Shown here piece by piece: positions 36,660 to 49,912 of a stretch of 64,000 bases of DNA. Both the position numbers and the translations under genes were made by a program. The stretch lies in the NCBI GenBank assembly GCA_021234535.1, contig CM037830.1, positions 34,321,405-34,385,404 of the forward strand. Direction: 5' to 3'. The stretch is from Stichopus chloronotus. Lineage: Eukaryota; Echinodermata; Holothuroidea; Aspidochirotida; Stichopodidae. A model generated the notes under the pieces. That model was not told the origin of the DNA. It worked only from the letters and a program-made list of their open reading frames with translations, and did not search any database. The first letter of the stretch is position 1; every line of letters starts with the position of its first letter.

Positions 36660-37020
36660 GACGCGAGCGCCACTGTCATGCAGTAGTCGTGAACTGCTCA
36701 TGAACTCGTCGTGGACTGCTCGTGCCATCAATGTATGAAGTACACATGACCGTGTCAGTTGGAAGGCACAACCACGCTGCGACGCGCACCAATTCGTGAA
36801 CATGTCGTGAACTCGACGTGAGCTGTTCCTGAGCTATTCGTTGCAGGTCGTGGCATGGCGCGCACTGGCACGCATCCTCCCGCATCGTCCCGACGAGTTC
36901 ACGAACAGTTTGCATATAGTTCACGACCCGGTCGCGAAATTTTGTGACCAAAATTTTGAACATTTCAAAATTCTAGTCCCGACATGGCACGCAGTCACGA
37001 CGGGTTTACGCACATTTCAT
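36660..37020. repeat. Right subterminal region of the Harbinger element
   Basis: Dense with GTCGTGAACT, CATGAACTCGTCGTGG, GTTCACGAACAG and GTTCACGACC words, forming several potential hairpins. GC content is well above the flanks. Confidence 0.55.
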
Positions 37021-40000
37021 TTTGGTATTTTGGTTATCCAGCCTTTGCATGGGAAAGAAAGAAAAAAATTTCTCTCCCTTGAATACCAAACGCATCTTTA
37101 GTGACGATTCTCTTAGCCCTCATCCATGAAAGTTAAGCGACACTCTGTTCAGGGCCACCGACCTAAAACCAATTCTAGAAAACGCCGATCTAATGTAGCG
37201 AAAACTACATCCAAACAACTTTAGAAGGTAACACGAAGTACCTGATTACATCTCATACCGGTCACGTCGCCAAATGTGAGTGACAGTGTTAAAATTTGCT
37301 AGGCCATTATCTTGGCTCAAGCTCTGTAATTGCCATTTACGGGGTGAATGTCTATCTCTTGATCTTTGCCCCCTTTATCCTCCCCCACCCCTTCACTTTC
37401 CACGTTTTGATTGAAAATGTCAGTCCAACCAGTGGCGTAGCAACATGATTTTTTTTTTTGGGGGGGGGGGGCAAACATTGGATGAGAAGTAAATTTATCC
37501 CCGGAAAACGGCAACCGACCACAAAGGGGAAGGAATTTAGCGTGGAGTATAGTAACTTAGTAGCTGTAGGATCTGGGCGAGTTTATAGCCGGTAATGCAC
37601 CCCCTCATCTATTGTACTGTGGTGGTCTTTGCCCCCCCCAATCCTATGCCTATGAGTCTAAAACACTTTGAGATTCCCCGAAAACTGGATCATTTCAGAG
37701 AACATGGATGTCACCCATAAAGCACTGACAGTCTATTTCAATTCTCTACCACATCTCATACTTCGCCAACGATTTGGAATCGGGGGGGGGGGGGCTGTAG
37801 GGGCTGGGTGTGTTCCCCAGTTTTCTGAGTATTTTTCTCCTTTGATTTCTTTTTAAATCAACTCCCTAAGTGCAAATTGTATACGGACTCTGACGAAACT
37901 GCGCTGCTATCTGAGGTAGTCACAGTTGGTGTGTAAGCTTTGCAGGAATAAGAGAGGAAACCAAAGTAAATAGCAATGCCAAGGGATCAGTCCTCTCCCT
38001 TTTGAAGTTATTCCAACATGAGCAGTTCGTAGTATTTCCCCTTCAAACATTTGTCGTCATCACATGCAAATTTTCTGCGAAGAACTTTATCATTTTCCTC
38101 TGTGCATTTTTTTTTTTTTTTTTGTAGAGACTGCTCGATGGAAAAGAATTCATAATTTGATCTGGGATTTGTCATATTTTGGAGTTTTGCATTAGAAGCC
38201 AGATGTTTTAACTTAACACCAATTAACTGAACTTGGTGGGCTTAATTAAGTCACAACAATTAAGTTGTTCCACCGATGTTGAAATTTAAAGACCCAAGAA
38301 ACAATTGAACCTTTTGAAGAGCCCCTCGGTGGCAAAACCACCTTCTCAAATGGACTTTCAGTGGACAGAAGCCAACAAGAAAGAAAAAAAAAGGATTATT
38401 GCAACATTTTGTGATAAGTCAAAATTTTGACACACTAAGTAAAAAGCTTGAAATTAGTCAAAATTGTGAGATTTTCTTTGAGATGTTATTTTCTATTCGC
38501 TGGCCTTTGTACGGAGTTGAGTAAGAGTTTGCAAAAGTAGAGGCGCTCTTTGATTTTACCAGTACTGATACATGCCCTTTTACCGCGCAAGGCAGTAGGC
38601 GTGCTGATTGCTAATACAGTAAGGAAATTCGGACCGGTGGTCATTTGCTTTTTATTTGGTAGGTCAGAATAAGATGACAAGTAGAAGGCAAAAGTGCCGT
38701 AAACCATGAATAACATAGTTGTGTGGCTTAAGTTTAGAGATATTCATACGTTAGGCAAGGCTGATCTTCCAAAACTCCAGTCCGCCAAAACAGCCCTCCA
38801 TAAATGTTGGATCCAAAAAGACTGATTATCCGGCTGCATTTATTTCATTTATTTTATTTGATAGCCATCAATGAACTTAATCCTATAAAAATTAAAGACA
38901 AGAAGATTTAAAATACGAAACATGGTAAATAGTAGCAGGATAGAAAGAAAAAAAAAAGAAAATAAACTTCGATCGGAATTTCCATTTCGGTTTCGACGTG
39001 TTATAAAGTTCGTTCAACCAAAACAAGCTGTAATCGAAGAGCATTCATTATTTCAAGTCTAGCGCCATCACTTTTGATCTTGACGCATACATCTACTGCA
39101 ACCACACGGTATCATGACCACCTTTGGAAATGTAATTTATTGGTAGATTTCTTTAACTGATTTAGTGAACTATTTGAGGCACTGCCTTACTGTAATTTCT
39201 GTTTATGTCACTTTCATGTACTTCTATATAACAGAAAATATAAAAGTTGTTCAGTTGACGGACGTGTAGTCGTCAAAACGATTACGATGTCGTAATCTTT
39301 TTGTCAGAGGAAAAGGAATTCATTCTACGTTTCTTTTCGAAAGTGAATAAAACAAGGGTAGGAATTTTGCCCCAAATAGGAACATTATTAAGAGGCACCT
39401 CGTCCACCTGCTTTGAACTGATGTCGGTTAAAGTATCGTTTTCATCTGGGGTCAATGGTCAGAGTAGAATGTGCTTTAGAAGTGTAGCTGGCAAGGTGAT
39501 ATTAAGTTTGATAAAATCATCTTCAGTTAAATAAGTGTCCTTATTTTAATGTACAGACTGCATCAAAGCGATGTCACCACACCGACAGAGTGAGATAGTT
39601 AAAATTGTCACAGAAGTTTGTTCAGGTTGTGGATTTTGTTCAAAACATGGTAGGCAAGTGTTAAACGTCAGTGTAACATTTTACCTCTGATATCGAAACA
39701 GATGGTCGAAATAAGAAAAGTTTTCTCTTTGACTCCATTCTATCGTAAAAGTCAAAGAAACAAGAAAAATGACTCAGAAAATATTTTTTTTTTCTTTCTT
39801 TTCTATTTTTCCAGCGTTAAATACAATTGGGTAGCCGGATACAATTAAAGAGTCAGAGAGACCAGAAATGTTTTTTACAGCCGTCCAAACGAATTAATCG
39901 TCCATACACATCACTGAAAACCAGACAGCATTTATAGATCAAAGTTAATAACGCATGAGAGCCAGGAGTTCACGTCTCGGAATCATGCACACGGTTTGGG

Positions 40001-43000
40001 TGCGGTCAGTAACGTAAAAAACCAACGTCTGGTAAAATCAATGGCCGGCAACGATTTGTCGTTGGTTGTAATTATCCCGTTTATGATGCATCCGTTTTGT
40101 TCGTTTTGCTTCCATAAAAGAGGCACATATTCGTTTACCTTTCATAGATCACTAACTACTTTCAACGCTTCAGCTGCGACAGGTTCCACCAATGGATTGT
40201 TGACGTCATCGTATTCATGGGGTCATTGATACGTCAGACTAAATTGACCAGGGTATCGTACAATTTCCCGCCGAAAAGTTTGTGCGCTCAATCAAAAATG
40301 ATGGTCATTTTGAGTGCATGTCTGACGTTATAATTGTCATAATGGATGAGAAGTGTCCCCTTTGGGAAACTTCCTTACCAAGTTTCTCTCGTGATAAGGG
40401 TCTCATGACAATTCATTTCGTAAGTGCTGACGTAATGTGTGCAGTATCTCAAGGGATGTTTGTTAGCTCCCATGCATCTGCTAGAGGATAATTTCTTTCT
40501 TGTTCATTTTTTTTCATGAAGCTGCCTCGGGACCTTTTCCTGGAAGATTTGCAATGCTAAACAAAAAGAGGTACATCCACCCTCTCCCGTTGTGTAAAAT
40601 GTACTACAATCTCTTCCTTTTTTTCCCTTGTTATTTTCTTTTCATTTTTTTATGTCTGTCATTTTTTATCATAAAAGCTAACATGTTATGCGACGCAGTG
40701 ATTTATCATTCGTTTGGGAAAACGTGTCCAAATGGGACATTCTGGCTAAAACAAGAGGGCAAATCAAAATTTTCTGACACAACATGCATGAAGGCCTTCA
40801 TATGCCCATTGATCACCTACTTTGAATACCTGCTGTCTGAAATGTGTTTCTCTCCACATTAAAACTAATACTATGTTTGAATACATCTTCCTGTGCGTAA
40901 CATCAACGCCGTACATATAACACTGTGGTGAGATTCCTTGTGATGTATGAATGAAAACATTACCATTCTGAAAAAGGAACGGAGACATTGTTAAGTAAAT
41001 TGATACAATCGATGAAAACAATACATTTAAAGCATATCTTGATATTTGTTCTTTGATAAAAGAAAACAGTATACCGGTATACCGGTACCGTTTGCAATCG
41101 ATTTGTTATTTCCGGTCCCATTTATATGGATCCCCCGTCTTCAACTCTCTCTCTGTCGCTCTCTCATTTTGTCTTTTTCTTTTTGTGGTATACGCATTTT
41201 TTCGGTCATCTTATGATTCACACTATTTAAAAATGATAGTGGCATTTCGTCATCATAATGAGATAAAAAGGAAATCATTCAGCATGTTTTAATTTGTCCA
41301 TACACAATAATTCCACTTTCCTTCAAACAGTCTGACATTACACACACTTCAGTAGAGAAAAATTGTAACGATTTGATCAAGTCTATATTCGAGTTGATAA
41401 CCGTACAATCACGTAAAATGCTAAGTCTATATTTTCACATGTTGATTAAAATTGATTTTTTTTTTTTTAGAGTTTTCAAAAGCAGAAATCTTTTTTTCTC
41501 ATGTTTAATTGGTGTGTTTACTTAAGATGGGTACCGTAGTTTAGGGATTTTAAACATTCGCTTAAAGAAAAGTAAGCTAATGTGTACTATAGGCCAAGGT
41601 ATACACATGCGATTTCGAATGAACGGAAAAACAAAACAAAATATTAATAATAAAGAAGTAAATGTTTTAATAACAATAATTCTAGGAACTATTGGTAACG
41701 AGATAAAATAATGATCAAGAACCAAATAATCCCATGGAAAATCTACAAAATGATGTGAGTTCATGGCATTAAATAAGATTTAACTTTAAAAAGTGAATTC
41801 AAACTCTTGATTATAGTATTACAAAGTTCCACTATAAATACCGCGCACACTTTGTGATTTCAAGCTAGTGCTCGCTCCGCGAATACCCGGATATCCGAGA
41901 GACGATACCCGGTTCTCTAACCATGGTCGTTTCATGTTTTGTAGCTAAATACATGATATTTTGGCTTTCTCATAACCACCTATCCCCCTGGTAAAGTCTT
42001 TCTGACCACTGTCTGCCCTCCAGGTAAAGTTTTTTCCCACAATTGACTGAACATAAATATTAAAATATGAAAAACCTGTGCTCCTTCTCCGTCTAGGCTG
42101 ATGAAAATAAGCTCCAATAAACAGTTTTCGGCACGTTAGTGAGACATGTTCCCTTTCAATCACCACGTACAGATTCGAAACAGTACTTTGCTTTCTTACA
42201 CGAAGATAATCGATATGCTTTCATTTTGAATTCCGAGTAGGATTTCCCTGGAGAAATTTCACAACGCTCTGTTAATTTTGATACATTAATACCAACATAC
42301 AAATTTACTGATAGGATCAAACTGATATGTATCATTCGACGACTTACTTAAGTTTCTTTCACTTTCTTCTTCTCCGTCTTTTTTTTTTCTTCTTTTTTTT
42401 TGCACTTCTGCGTACCGTTGACGTCACAATTCATGTCGAATAATTTCTTTCAGGTGGTAGAAATGGGTGCATTGTCAACTTTGGTCATTTAAAGGTAACG
42501 GATCGTCTCGTGAATTGAGTGCCTCAGAATTCGTTACGTCACTTCCGCATGTAGTCTGCCGGTCTTGCTCACTGCAAATCAATGGAATTGTCAATGACAG
42601 TTGGCTTGTACACACAAGCAACAAACATTCGTGAAATTACTCAGGCAGTGCATGCAATGTAATCCTAAGCATAAGGGCTAAATGCGATTTATGAGATGAT
42701 CCGTTGCCTTGAATGTTTTTATACAATTTATCGCAGAAAAACACTCTTGAAGGAACTCTTAAAAATCAATATTCTAAAATTTTGGATGCAATGATTCAAC
42801 ATTTTCATATTATACAATGCAGTTACTTCACATTGAGGCCCATTGGCATGAACTTGGAATTTTTCTGGTAAAATAAAATATTTAAGTTTAATTTTCACTG
42901 CCTCATGACATTTTGACAACTTTAGGGAACGTAGACTTACTAGCCGCGCAGTGTGGTGAGTCAGGCATGCGAATCAGTCACGCGCTATGTATGGTTGGGT

Positions 43001-46000
43001 TCCTTTACGCTACACCGATGATAACTAGATCGCAATATGAAATTCATGCACGTCACTTTCAACCTCGTTCTCTTTGCACTTTATTTAACAGGAAAATAGC
43101 AAACTGTAAGCATTTGTAGGCAGCTCAAATAACATGTGACCTACTTCTTCTTTTGTGAAGTACGCCTCCATTTTAAATTGAATACACGCCTGATAAATCC
43201 AGAATGGGTATTAAATACAAAGTAATACATCTCCTTGTTAACAAATAAAATTTTAAATTGTGTTTTTTCTCTGACAAAAGTGACTGCTACCGTACTTAAT
43301 ATTCAAACGTGCAATTAAAATTTTGGTCACCGTTTTATGTGATATCACAGTGAGGGAGAAAAGATACGAAACATTCAAGAGATGGGCACCTCGGGCCTCT
43401 CGATTTCTTCAAGATTTATATTAAATGTGTTTTCTTACTTCCCGGTCTTTTCCGAATGAAATCCTGATCACAAAAAGAGAAAACAAAAGATAAAGACTAA
43501 TACAACAAAGCCTGGAGACGAGTGTTACTTTTACTGATGTCAATGAACCTTGTATTTTAAAGCATAGCGTATGCCACAAGTCTTATCATATACATCCTGA
43601 GCGGATCGGATGATATATACTCCTGCAGCAGACAGCCATCGTTCAAACCGCACTTGTGGTTCGTTAAGTTCATGAATTATTCATGAACCATCAATTTGCA
43701 CAGAAACTTACCACGTAAGGGGAACAATCGCGACGTGTACCCATGACACCTTCAATGTGTCACCTCTAACATGTGGCATTTCGGCACCTATACTGTTATC
43801 CCCACTAGGATCTAGAGTTTTCATTGTATTTTCACTTTCATTATTGTTTTTTGTTTCAAGTCTAAAAAGGCAAAGTGGATTTGATCGATTGTTGATCAGC
43901 TCCGAGGAACGATTAATCAAATGAATTCCGACTCACTGAAAAACCATCTTCAAAAACTGAGTTGTGCCATCGACTGAATTTGCGACCCGCCACCTCGGCT
44001 TAATGTCACGATAGATATGCGCATTTTGATCGCTATATGATATCCGGTACAGGTGAATGTTGTCTCCAATTTTATACGTAGAGAGAGAGAGAGAGAGAGA
44101 AAAAAAAGACGCACGTATGGTAGGAACTCTGAAATATATATCTGTAATATGGGGAGACGATTAGTTGAAGCATGACGAGACAGCCATTCTTATTTTGGGG
44201 GAATTATAATGTATCTGCTTTACGTTATACGGGATATTGAGATACCCGTAACTCATTGGACCTGTCATGGCTACTCATTTCAACACAGGTACACAGAAAT
44301 AGATCTCATCTGGATTCCAATTACGTTCAGCTTTAGGACAAAAATCTTTTAGAGGTTTTAATAGCAGGTCTTCACCTCCACCCTACTAACCGTCCTCACC
44401 CCCTCCCCGACACATACCTTGTAGATCATTTATTAGTATTATTCATCACTGACTATATTCAGGGGGCTCATCAACGTCACTTGAATAATTTACACTGTAC
44501 GTTCATCTTTCCTGCAATGTACGCTATCAAGATCCTCTACATAAGGATCGCATTCGTGTAAGTGTTTTTACCTTTGGTATCAACCTCTTCATCTAGTTCC
44601 ATAGTCTGTCAACATGACTAGAGATAGGCCTGCATCAATTTAAATTTCAGAATTTTGTTGAAGATAGTTCTTTTTTTTGAGTCGTGTAACCTATCATTAA
44701 ATGCGACTTGCTGACAGTACTTATCACCCCCATAAAACCTAATTGTACAATTGCAATGTATGATATCCCTGGTTATCACTTGACCAAGTCATATAAGAAG
44801 AATGGTCTCCTCTCCCTCCCCACCCCCAGTCCCACCCCCTTCCTTCATGTGCCCCCCCCCTCTGTTCTACTCAGTCCGGTAAGATCACAGAGTTCCTATC
44901 TGGTAATTTGTAACGTTCGAAGGCCATAATCATGTCAACGACAGCATAGGGCCAGCATGCAAGTGCAAAACCAGATAACCACGAGAAGTGAATGTCACAG
45001 GGCCTACTACTTTTTCTCTTTTTTTATGCAAATGTGAACAAGTTTCGCGTAATGCAGCTTATTTTTTAATGTTTTTTTTCAGCAATTAGCAGAAATAAAG
45101 TGATAACTACATGCCAAATATGTGTGATGGGATACCCCTCAGAAAGTACACATGGACTCGGAGTGACTGGGAGGTTTACGAATTCCTCTTCCGACTATAT
45201 ATAGACATAATTAAGACATGTATAATGGATAAAAAGCCATTTTAAGGGTTCAATAATATGACGTAACGCTTTCTTAAACTTCCAGTGAGAGCTGTCGAAA
45301 CTATGACTCAACATGGTCGATAATGTTATGCAGCCGTTGAACATTTATTACAAAAATTATTCGATTCAGAAGGCTGCAAAAGATATATGTTTACGAGATA
45401 TATGTTGACGAAGATGTTTTCATTGATAAACTAACGATAGACATTTTGGAAATGGGTAGCTAAATGGTGTTAAATCTAACCTGGATCGTCGGACCTGCAT
45501 AAGTAAATGGAGCGCATCGCCTCACAACTGAATCGTAGCAGGACCGTGTTCGAACTGCATGGCCACATTGAATTTAGCTTTTCCTGCAGTATAACTTGAT
45601 ACACAGTATTACACAGCACATGTGGAGATTGCAATACCGATGAACATAGATGAAAACTGAACACAGCTTGTGAATTTCTCTGCACATTTCACCTACATGT
45701 GAACTGTAACTTGTAATATACGGTAGTACTTACATTCTGCTGTTAGACACTGAAATTATTTTTTAGCTTAAATTATTTACTTCTTCACTCACACACTCAT
45801 CCATCCCTATCGTTCTTCTAATGGAAACCTTCCCCTCCCCCCCCCCCCTCCCCGCCATATAACTTCTCAATTCAACGTCTCCTTTATTCAGTCCTTCGAT
45901 CATTTTGAGTAAAAGCATCTCCTTTGTAATTTGCATAGAGGTGGTTCATCATGGGGGGGGGGGGGGGACTCTCAGTCACACAGGAGCAATTTCCACCATA

Positions 46001-48794
46001 TTTTCCTCTATCTTGATCTTTTTCAGTTTTGGTTATTTATTTTATTTTTTCTTGGGCTTATGGTTTAAAATTTTCTCCCCTGCTGGATTAATCTGATATT
46101 TTCTGGTTGTCTAGATGATAATTATGGGAATGCGTCGATCTTACAAACTGTGATAATGGATCTGTCTTCTTGAAATCGCCCTGATCCTTACTAGCATGAC
46201 AAATACGTGCAGAGAACTTTTCACGTATGGCTTTAATTTAAGAGACGAATGGAATGAGTATGATTGCTGACTTTATTTCTTTCTTACACTTCTTTTTTTT
46301 TTTTACATAAAGGAGGACTGGAAATTGGTAATGTCCAGTCAATGGAAGATTTGAACTGTCTGAAGTGACAGACTTTCGTTGCGTTCTCACAAGATACCAT
46401 TCAAAAGTATGTCTATAATCAAAAGTCAACACAGGCTTTCAAGTCGGCTGCCCTATGAGGGTCTTCGTTTGGGGTCTTCCAAATGGAGGATGCTAAGGCA
46501 ATACGGCCTCTCAAGTGAAGGTCATTTTATGGTTATTGAAAGTCCTCACTAAGAATATGTATGTGGATGTTTGGATGTGGGTTGGTGCTTGTGCACTTAA
46601 AAAAAAAAATTGTAAAAATGCAGACAATCTTTGGCAGCATTGTTTTTTAAGACTGTTTTTTTTTTAAATTTTACATATATAATCTACGTAAAAAAATAAA
46701 GCATGAGCTGTGATCCTTTAACTATACATTTTAACCATTTTTCTCAATGTTCTCGGGAGGGGGGGGGGTGCCTAAATCCGCAGACAGCGTATGTATGCTC
46801 GAAAAAGTCATTTCAAAAACACACACTGAGATCAAGCTATCTCATGTTCCATGTCTGTCGCACACTGGTCATAGTGAAAATTGCAACTACATATATTTTT
46901 TTAGACGTACAGTCCTATAGTCTTTATTTGAATTAATAATGGATTTGACCAAAAAGTGTTTCTTTCTACAGGTTTGGTTAGTTTAGACCTTCGATTAGCG
47001 TAAAGGTTTATTTATTCCGAAAGTTTTGGTGAAGCCCATCGAACTATCTTCTTAACACACATGTGTAGGTTTAGTCTACACTCATGTGAAGGTGCGACAG
47101 TGTTTTATTGTGATACCGCTAATATACTGTACTCTGCAGAGCACTGACGTAGTTTATTGTAACAAGTTAGATATACTTTTAACTTGCATTCGCAAAAAAA
47201 AAAAAAAAAAACATTTTTTAGCAAACGGGATCACGTAAAACTAGTAAATATAAAAAAAACGTTTATTTCCTTTTTTCAACCTTGTACTGACTATTAATTG
47301 TAATTTTCCATTCTCATAACAATACAGACTTTTTAAGTAAACCATGTGACATATGAAAAACTTCTGGGAGAATATAATCTAAATTAGAAACACAGAAAGT
47401 ATGCAAAAAAGTATTTAGAGACCTTTATCTTTAATTTACACAATTTTATTTTAGTTTATGTTCATTCATTTAACTTGGTGAGCGCTTTGTTTGGCAGGAA
47501 AGATTTTATTACATGAGATGGTTGACATAGTTGGCCCGCCGTTTTGAACAAGACATTTTTATTTTAATTTTTGTTGTAAGCAATATCTATTACGTGAAAC
47601 AGTAAAAAACGCAGTAGAAGAACACACATTACTTTCAAACGAAAAGGCAGTCTTATCGTGCCTGTAACCATGCAGCGTTAGATTAGGAATTTGGTGACAG
47701 AATAGACATGAAATGGTGGTCCCATCGGCACAGGCTACGTACTGTTACTAATATACTCCTCCACATTAAAAAATTCTAGGACTAATTTAAGGCCCCTTCC
47801 TTTGACTACGGATATGTCTCGTTTACAGACTCCCGTGGGATAGCCAATTTTCTACTTGAAACGAAGGACAATTTAGACCATTATGCTTTTTTTACTACTG
47901 TTACAACTTATGCTCAATTGGAAGAGATATTATGGTTACGTAATCGTACAAGTCATTTTTTTCCTTATTCTTTTGTCATGTTTAAACGTAGACAGTAGTA
48001 ATTTCTCAACAACGTGAACTCTTGGTACACACAGGACTCCGTCTGCTGTTTCGCGTGCTTTGTGGTATAAGTTGTATATATGTAAAAGATCTGCTCGGCT
48101 ATAGGTAAGCCTCAGTCACTCAATAAGGTAGCTTTGTCTTATTGGTCTTATTGAAAGTTATTGGATGTCATGGTGTCAAGGTGACCTTACAAAACTGCAT
48201 TGTTTTCTTTGCTTACCACACTAGGCGTACCCAGGCCCTAGACAATTCAGAATCCAAGGGTGGGTGGGGGATGAAATAGGGGCGGATCCACGCAATGTGC
48301 AATACTAACATTTTTTTTCGCCCCCCAAAATTCTAGATGGGTAATTGTTTTAGAAAATCTAAAGCAGTGCAACTGAAACTAAAGAAGAACAGAGAACACT
48401 TTACATATTGTTTTCTGTAAGTTCTGTATAAACCTCTAGTTACAAAATGGCCCGTGAAAATGCATTTCTGTGAATATTATGACGTAAACAGTCTGAATTA
48501 TAAATGCCCATAAGATCATCCACAGAAAATCCACTTTTTATTATTTTTTTTCTTCTATCAATCCAGAGAATTTCTTACCAAGTTTAGACTGTTTTAATTA
48601 TTCTTTTTTTTATTGTAAAAGGATGGATACTATATGGTTGCTAGAATGGAAATTTTTCTTCCTCCAAATGCTCTGAAGTGGAACGTACACTGGTAGTTGT
48701 CCGCTAATGAAGCTGGAGTTCTCCTTTACAGGCACAGATTATACTTTACAAAGCTCACTATGTCTCTTCTCCACAGCGGGTTAGAACACCTCAT
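37021..48794. other. Long intergenic stretch, no gene recognised
   Basis: Almost 12 kb of AT-rich DNA. The longest open frame (40500-40862, 120 codons) is Phe/Cys-rich with no domain. It contains G/C homopolymers (12 G at 37460-37471, 13 G at 37782-37794, 15 G at 45953-45967), a (GA)n run at about 44080-44100, and a GTGGCGTAGC word next to a T-run plus G-run at 37434-37471. No exon with credible splice sites plus conserved protein was found. Confidence 0.45.
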
Positions 48795-49007
48795 TCAAGT
48801 TTTTGGTGGAATGGAAAAGCCGTCTACCAGATAGTCAAGTCCCTTCTCAGACAATTCAACTCTAGCCAAATGGGTACGTTGGCTATCACTTATCGTTAAT
48901 CCGTGAGTTGCTTGAGTAATCGACAATACAACCTCTCCTGTGATTCTGGAGGATCTTTTCAAAAACTTGATATAAGTGTGGCTTTTCTTTGGGAAGATAC
49001 TTTTCAT
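48795..49007 (-). CDS. Small unidentified open frame upstream of the fucosyltransferase
   Basis: 70 codons from ATG 49007 (complement) to a stop at 48795. Composition is more protein-like than its neighbours: a basic start, amphipathic middle and V-E-L-S-E-K-G-L-D-Y-L near the end. There is no recognised domain, no splice context and no homologue I can name. It could be chance or the remnant of a mobile element. Confidence 0.12.
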   Translation of the reverse strand: MKSIFPKKSHTYIKFLKRSSRITGEVVLSITQATHGLTISDSQRTHLARVELSEKGLDYLVDGFSIPPKT

Positions 49008-49425
49008 TGACGAGGGAAGTGGCTGTTTTCACAGTTTACCTCGTTTAACCAGAGCGCTATTACAGCCCCCTGGTTTGACATTGTGTGAACGCAATGTGTA
49101 GCCTACATGTGAGGGTGGACTCGTAAGTTGTCATTTGTATCACGGATTATCGACTTTTTCTACGTAAAGAGCGGAGTTCATCTTTTTTTTATGCATAACT
49201 TGGATTGATTTTATGCATTGGCTTATTAAAGTTGAACGACTTAAGATACTTCAATCCACCGTTTAATTTGTCCTCACACGACTACAAGTTTTTAAACTGG
49301 TGATATCGTTACTTTTTGGAATTAACTGTGGAAACTGATGTTTTAATCTTTTCGCACAGCAACCGGCGAGGAAGAACGGGTAGTAGGCTATACTCGTAGC
49401 AACAGTGAATAATTACGTAATTGTG

Positions 49426-49668
49426 ATGTTGCTGGCAATCTACCGAAATAAGAAAATAATCTTTCTGCTAGTTTTAAGCCTATCCTTTGCCTATTTTGTG
49501 GTATTTTCTTCAAAAACCGAACCTGTAGATCGCGAAGTGAAGGAATCGTTGGTGAATGGGAGGAGAATTTCACCATCTGTGGACATCCACCAGAATTCCT
49601 CATCATTGCCACCTGTAAAAAAGGCTCGCAACTTGGACGGCGCTTCCAAAACTTCGTCAACATTGTAA
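49426..49668 (+). CDS. Fucosyltransferase N-terminus: cytosolic tail, signal anchor and start of stem
   Basis: The first ATG of the frame, at 49426, gives a short basic tail (M-L-L-A-I-Y-R-N-K-K) and a hydrophobic anchor of about 20 residues (I-I-F-L-L-V-L-S-L-S-F-A-Y-F-V-V-F), then a polar Ser-rich stem with an N-S-S sequon. This is the type II topology of Golgi glycosyltransferases and fits the catalytic domain just downstream. The frame ends at TAA 49666-49668, immediately before a run of seven A; skipping one base there opens the next segment. It belongs to the gene by position and topology. Confidence 0.6.
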   Translation: MLLAIYRNKKIIFLLVLSLSFAYFVVFSSKTEPVDREVKESLVNGRRISPSVDIHQNSSSLPPVKKARNLDGASKTSSTL

Positions 49669-49669
49669 A

Positions 49670-49912
49670 AAAACGCAGATTAAATCGATCGACGAGACTG
49701 TGTATGCAGTGGACAAAAATGACAAAGCAAACTCATCTCGTCTTGATGGAGAGGAAAACGGAGGAACTGAAGAAGAAAAAGAAATTGAAGTTGCAACTTC
49801 AGACACGCAGAGAGCAGGCGTCAACTTCACAACCGCTGGATCCGTAAAAGAATGTAATGAGAACAGAACGGTCGTTTGCATTCAAAGCTCCCCAAGGCAC
49901 TCTGAGTCCTAA
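49670..49912 (+). CDS. Fucosyltransferase stem segment in a second frame
   Basis: Open from the A-run at about 49669 to TAA 49910-49912. It encodes a hydrophilic stem-like stretch rich in Glu, Asp, Ser and Thr, with N-F-T and N-R-T sequons. It continues the first segment if one base is dropped near 49665-49674, and joins the catalytic frame if one base is dropped somewhere in 49848-49909. Stem regions are poorly conserved, so similarity cannot confirm it. No intron fits: the only GT...AG within the first junction is about 14 nt. Confidence 0.45.
   Translation, partial: KTQIKSIDETVYAVDKNDKANSSRLDGEENGGTEEEKEIEVATSDTQRAGVNFTTAGSVKECNENRTVVCIQSSPRHSES

Larger units (their letters stand above)
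35260..37020. mobile_element. PIF/Harbinger DNA transposon, internally deleted
   Basis: A GC-richer island of about 1.75 kb in AT-rich DNA. It holds the 5' part of a Harbinger transposase (+, 35581-36009) and a MADF/Myb-like protein gene (-, 36570 to about 35983) in convergent orientation, the usual two-gene arrangement of Harbinger elements. The two coding regions collide and overlap: the transposase DDE domain and the end of the second gene are missing, so an internal deletion joined them at about 35985-36010. The ends are imperfect inverted repeats: left GTCGTGGCAAGTCGTGCCAT (about 35299) versus right, complemented, GTCGTGACTGCGTGCCAT (about 36980-37000). Both flanks carry many GTTCACGA/TCGTGAAC motifs. 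Exact borders and target duplication could not be fixed. Confidence 0.8.

Noticed and set aside
40500..40862. 120-codon open frame with a hydrophobic stretch
   Set aside because: Phe-rich because of T-runs; no signal or domain pattern that stands against chance.
49666..49682. A tiny intron (GT...AG) explaining the first fucosyltransferase frame switch
   Set aside because: The only GT-AG interval is about 14 nt, far below any known spliceosomal intron.
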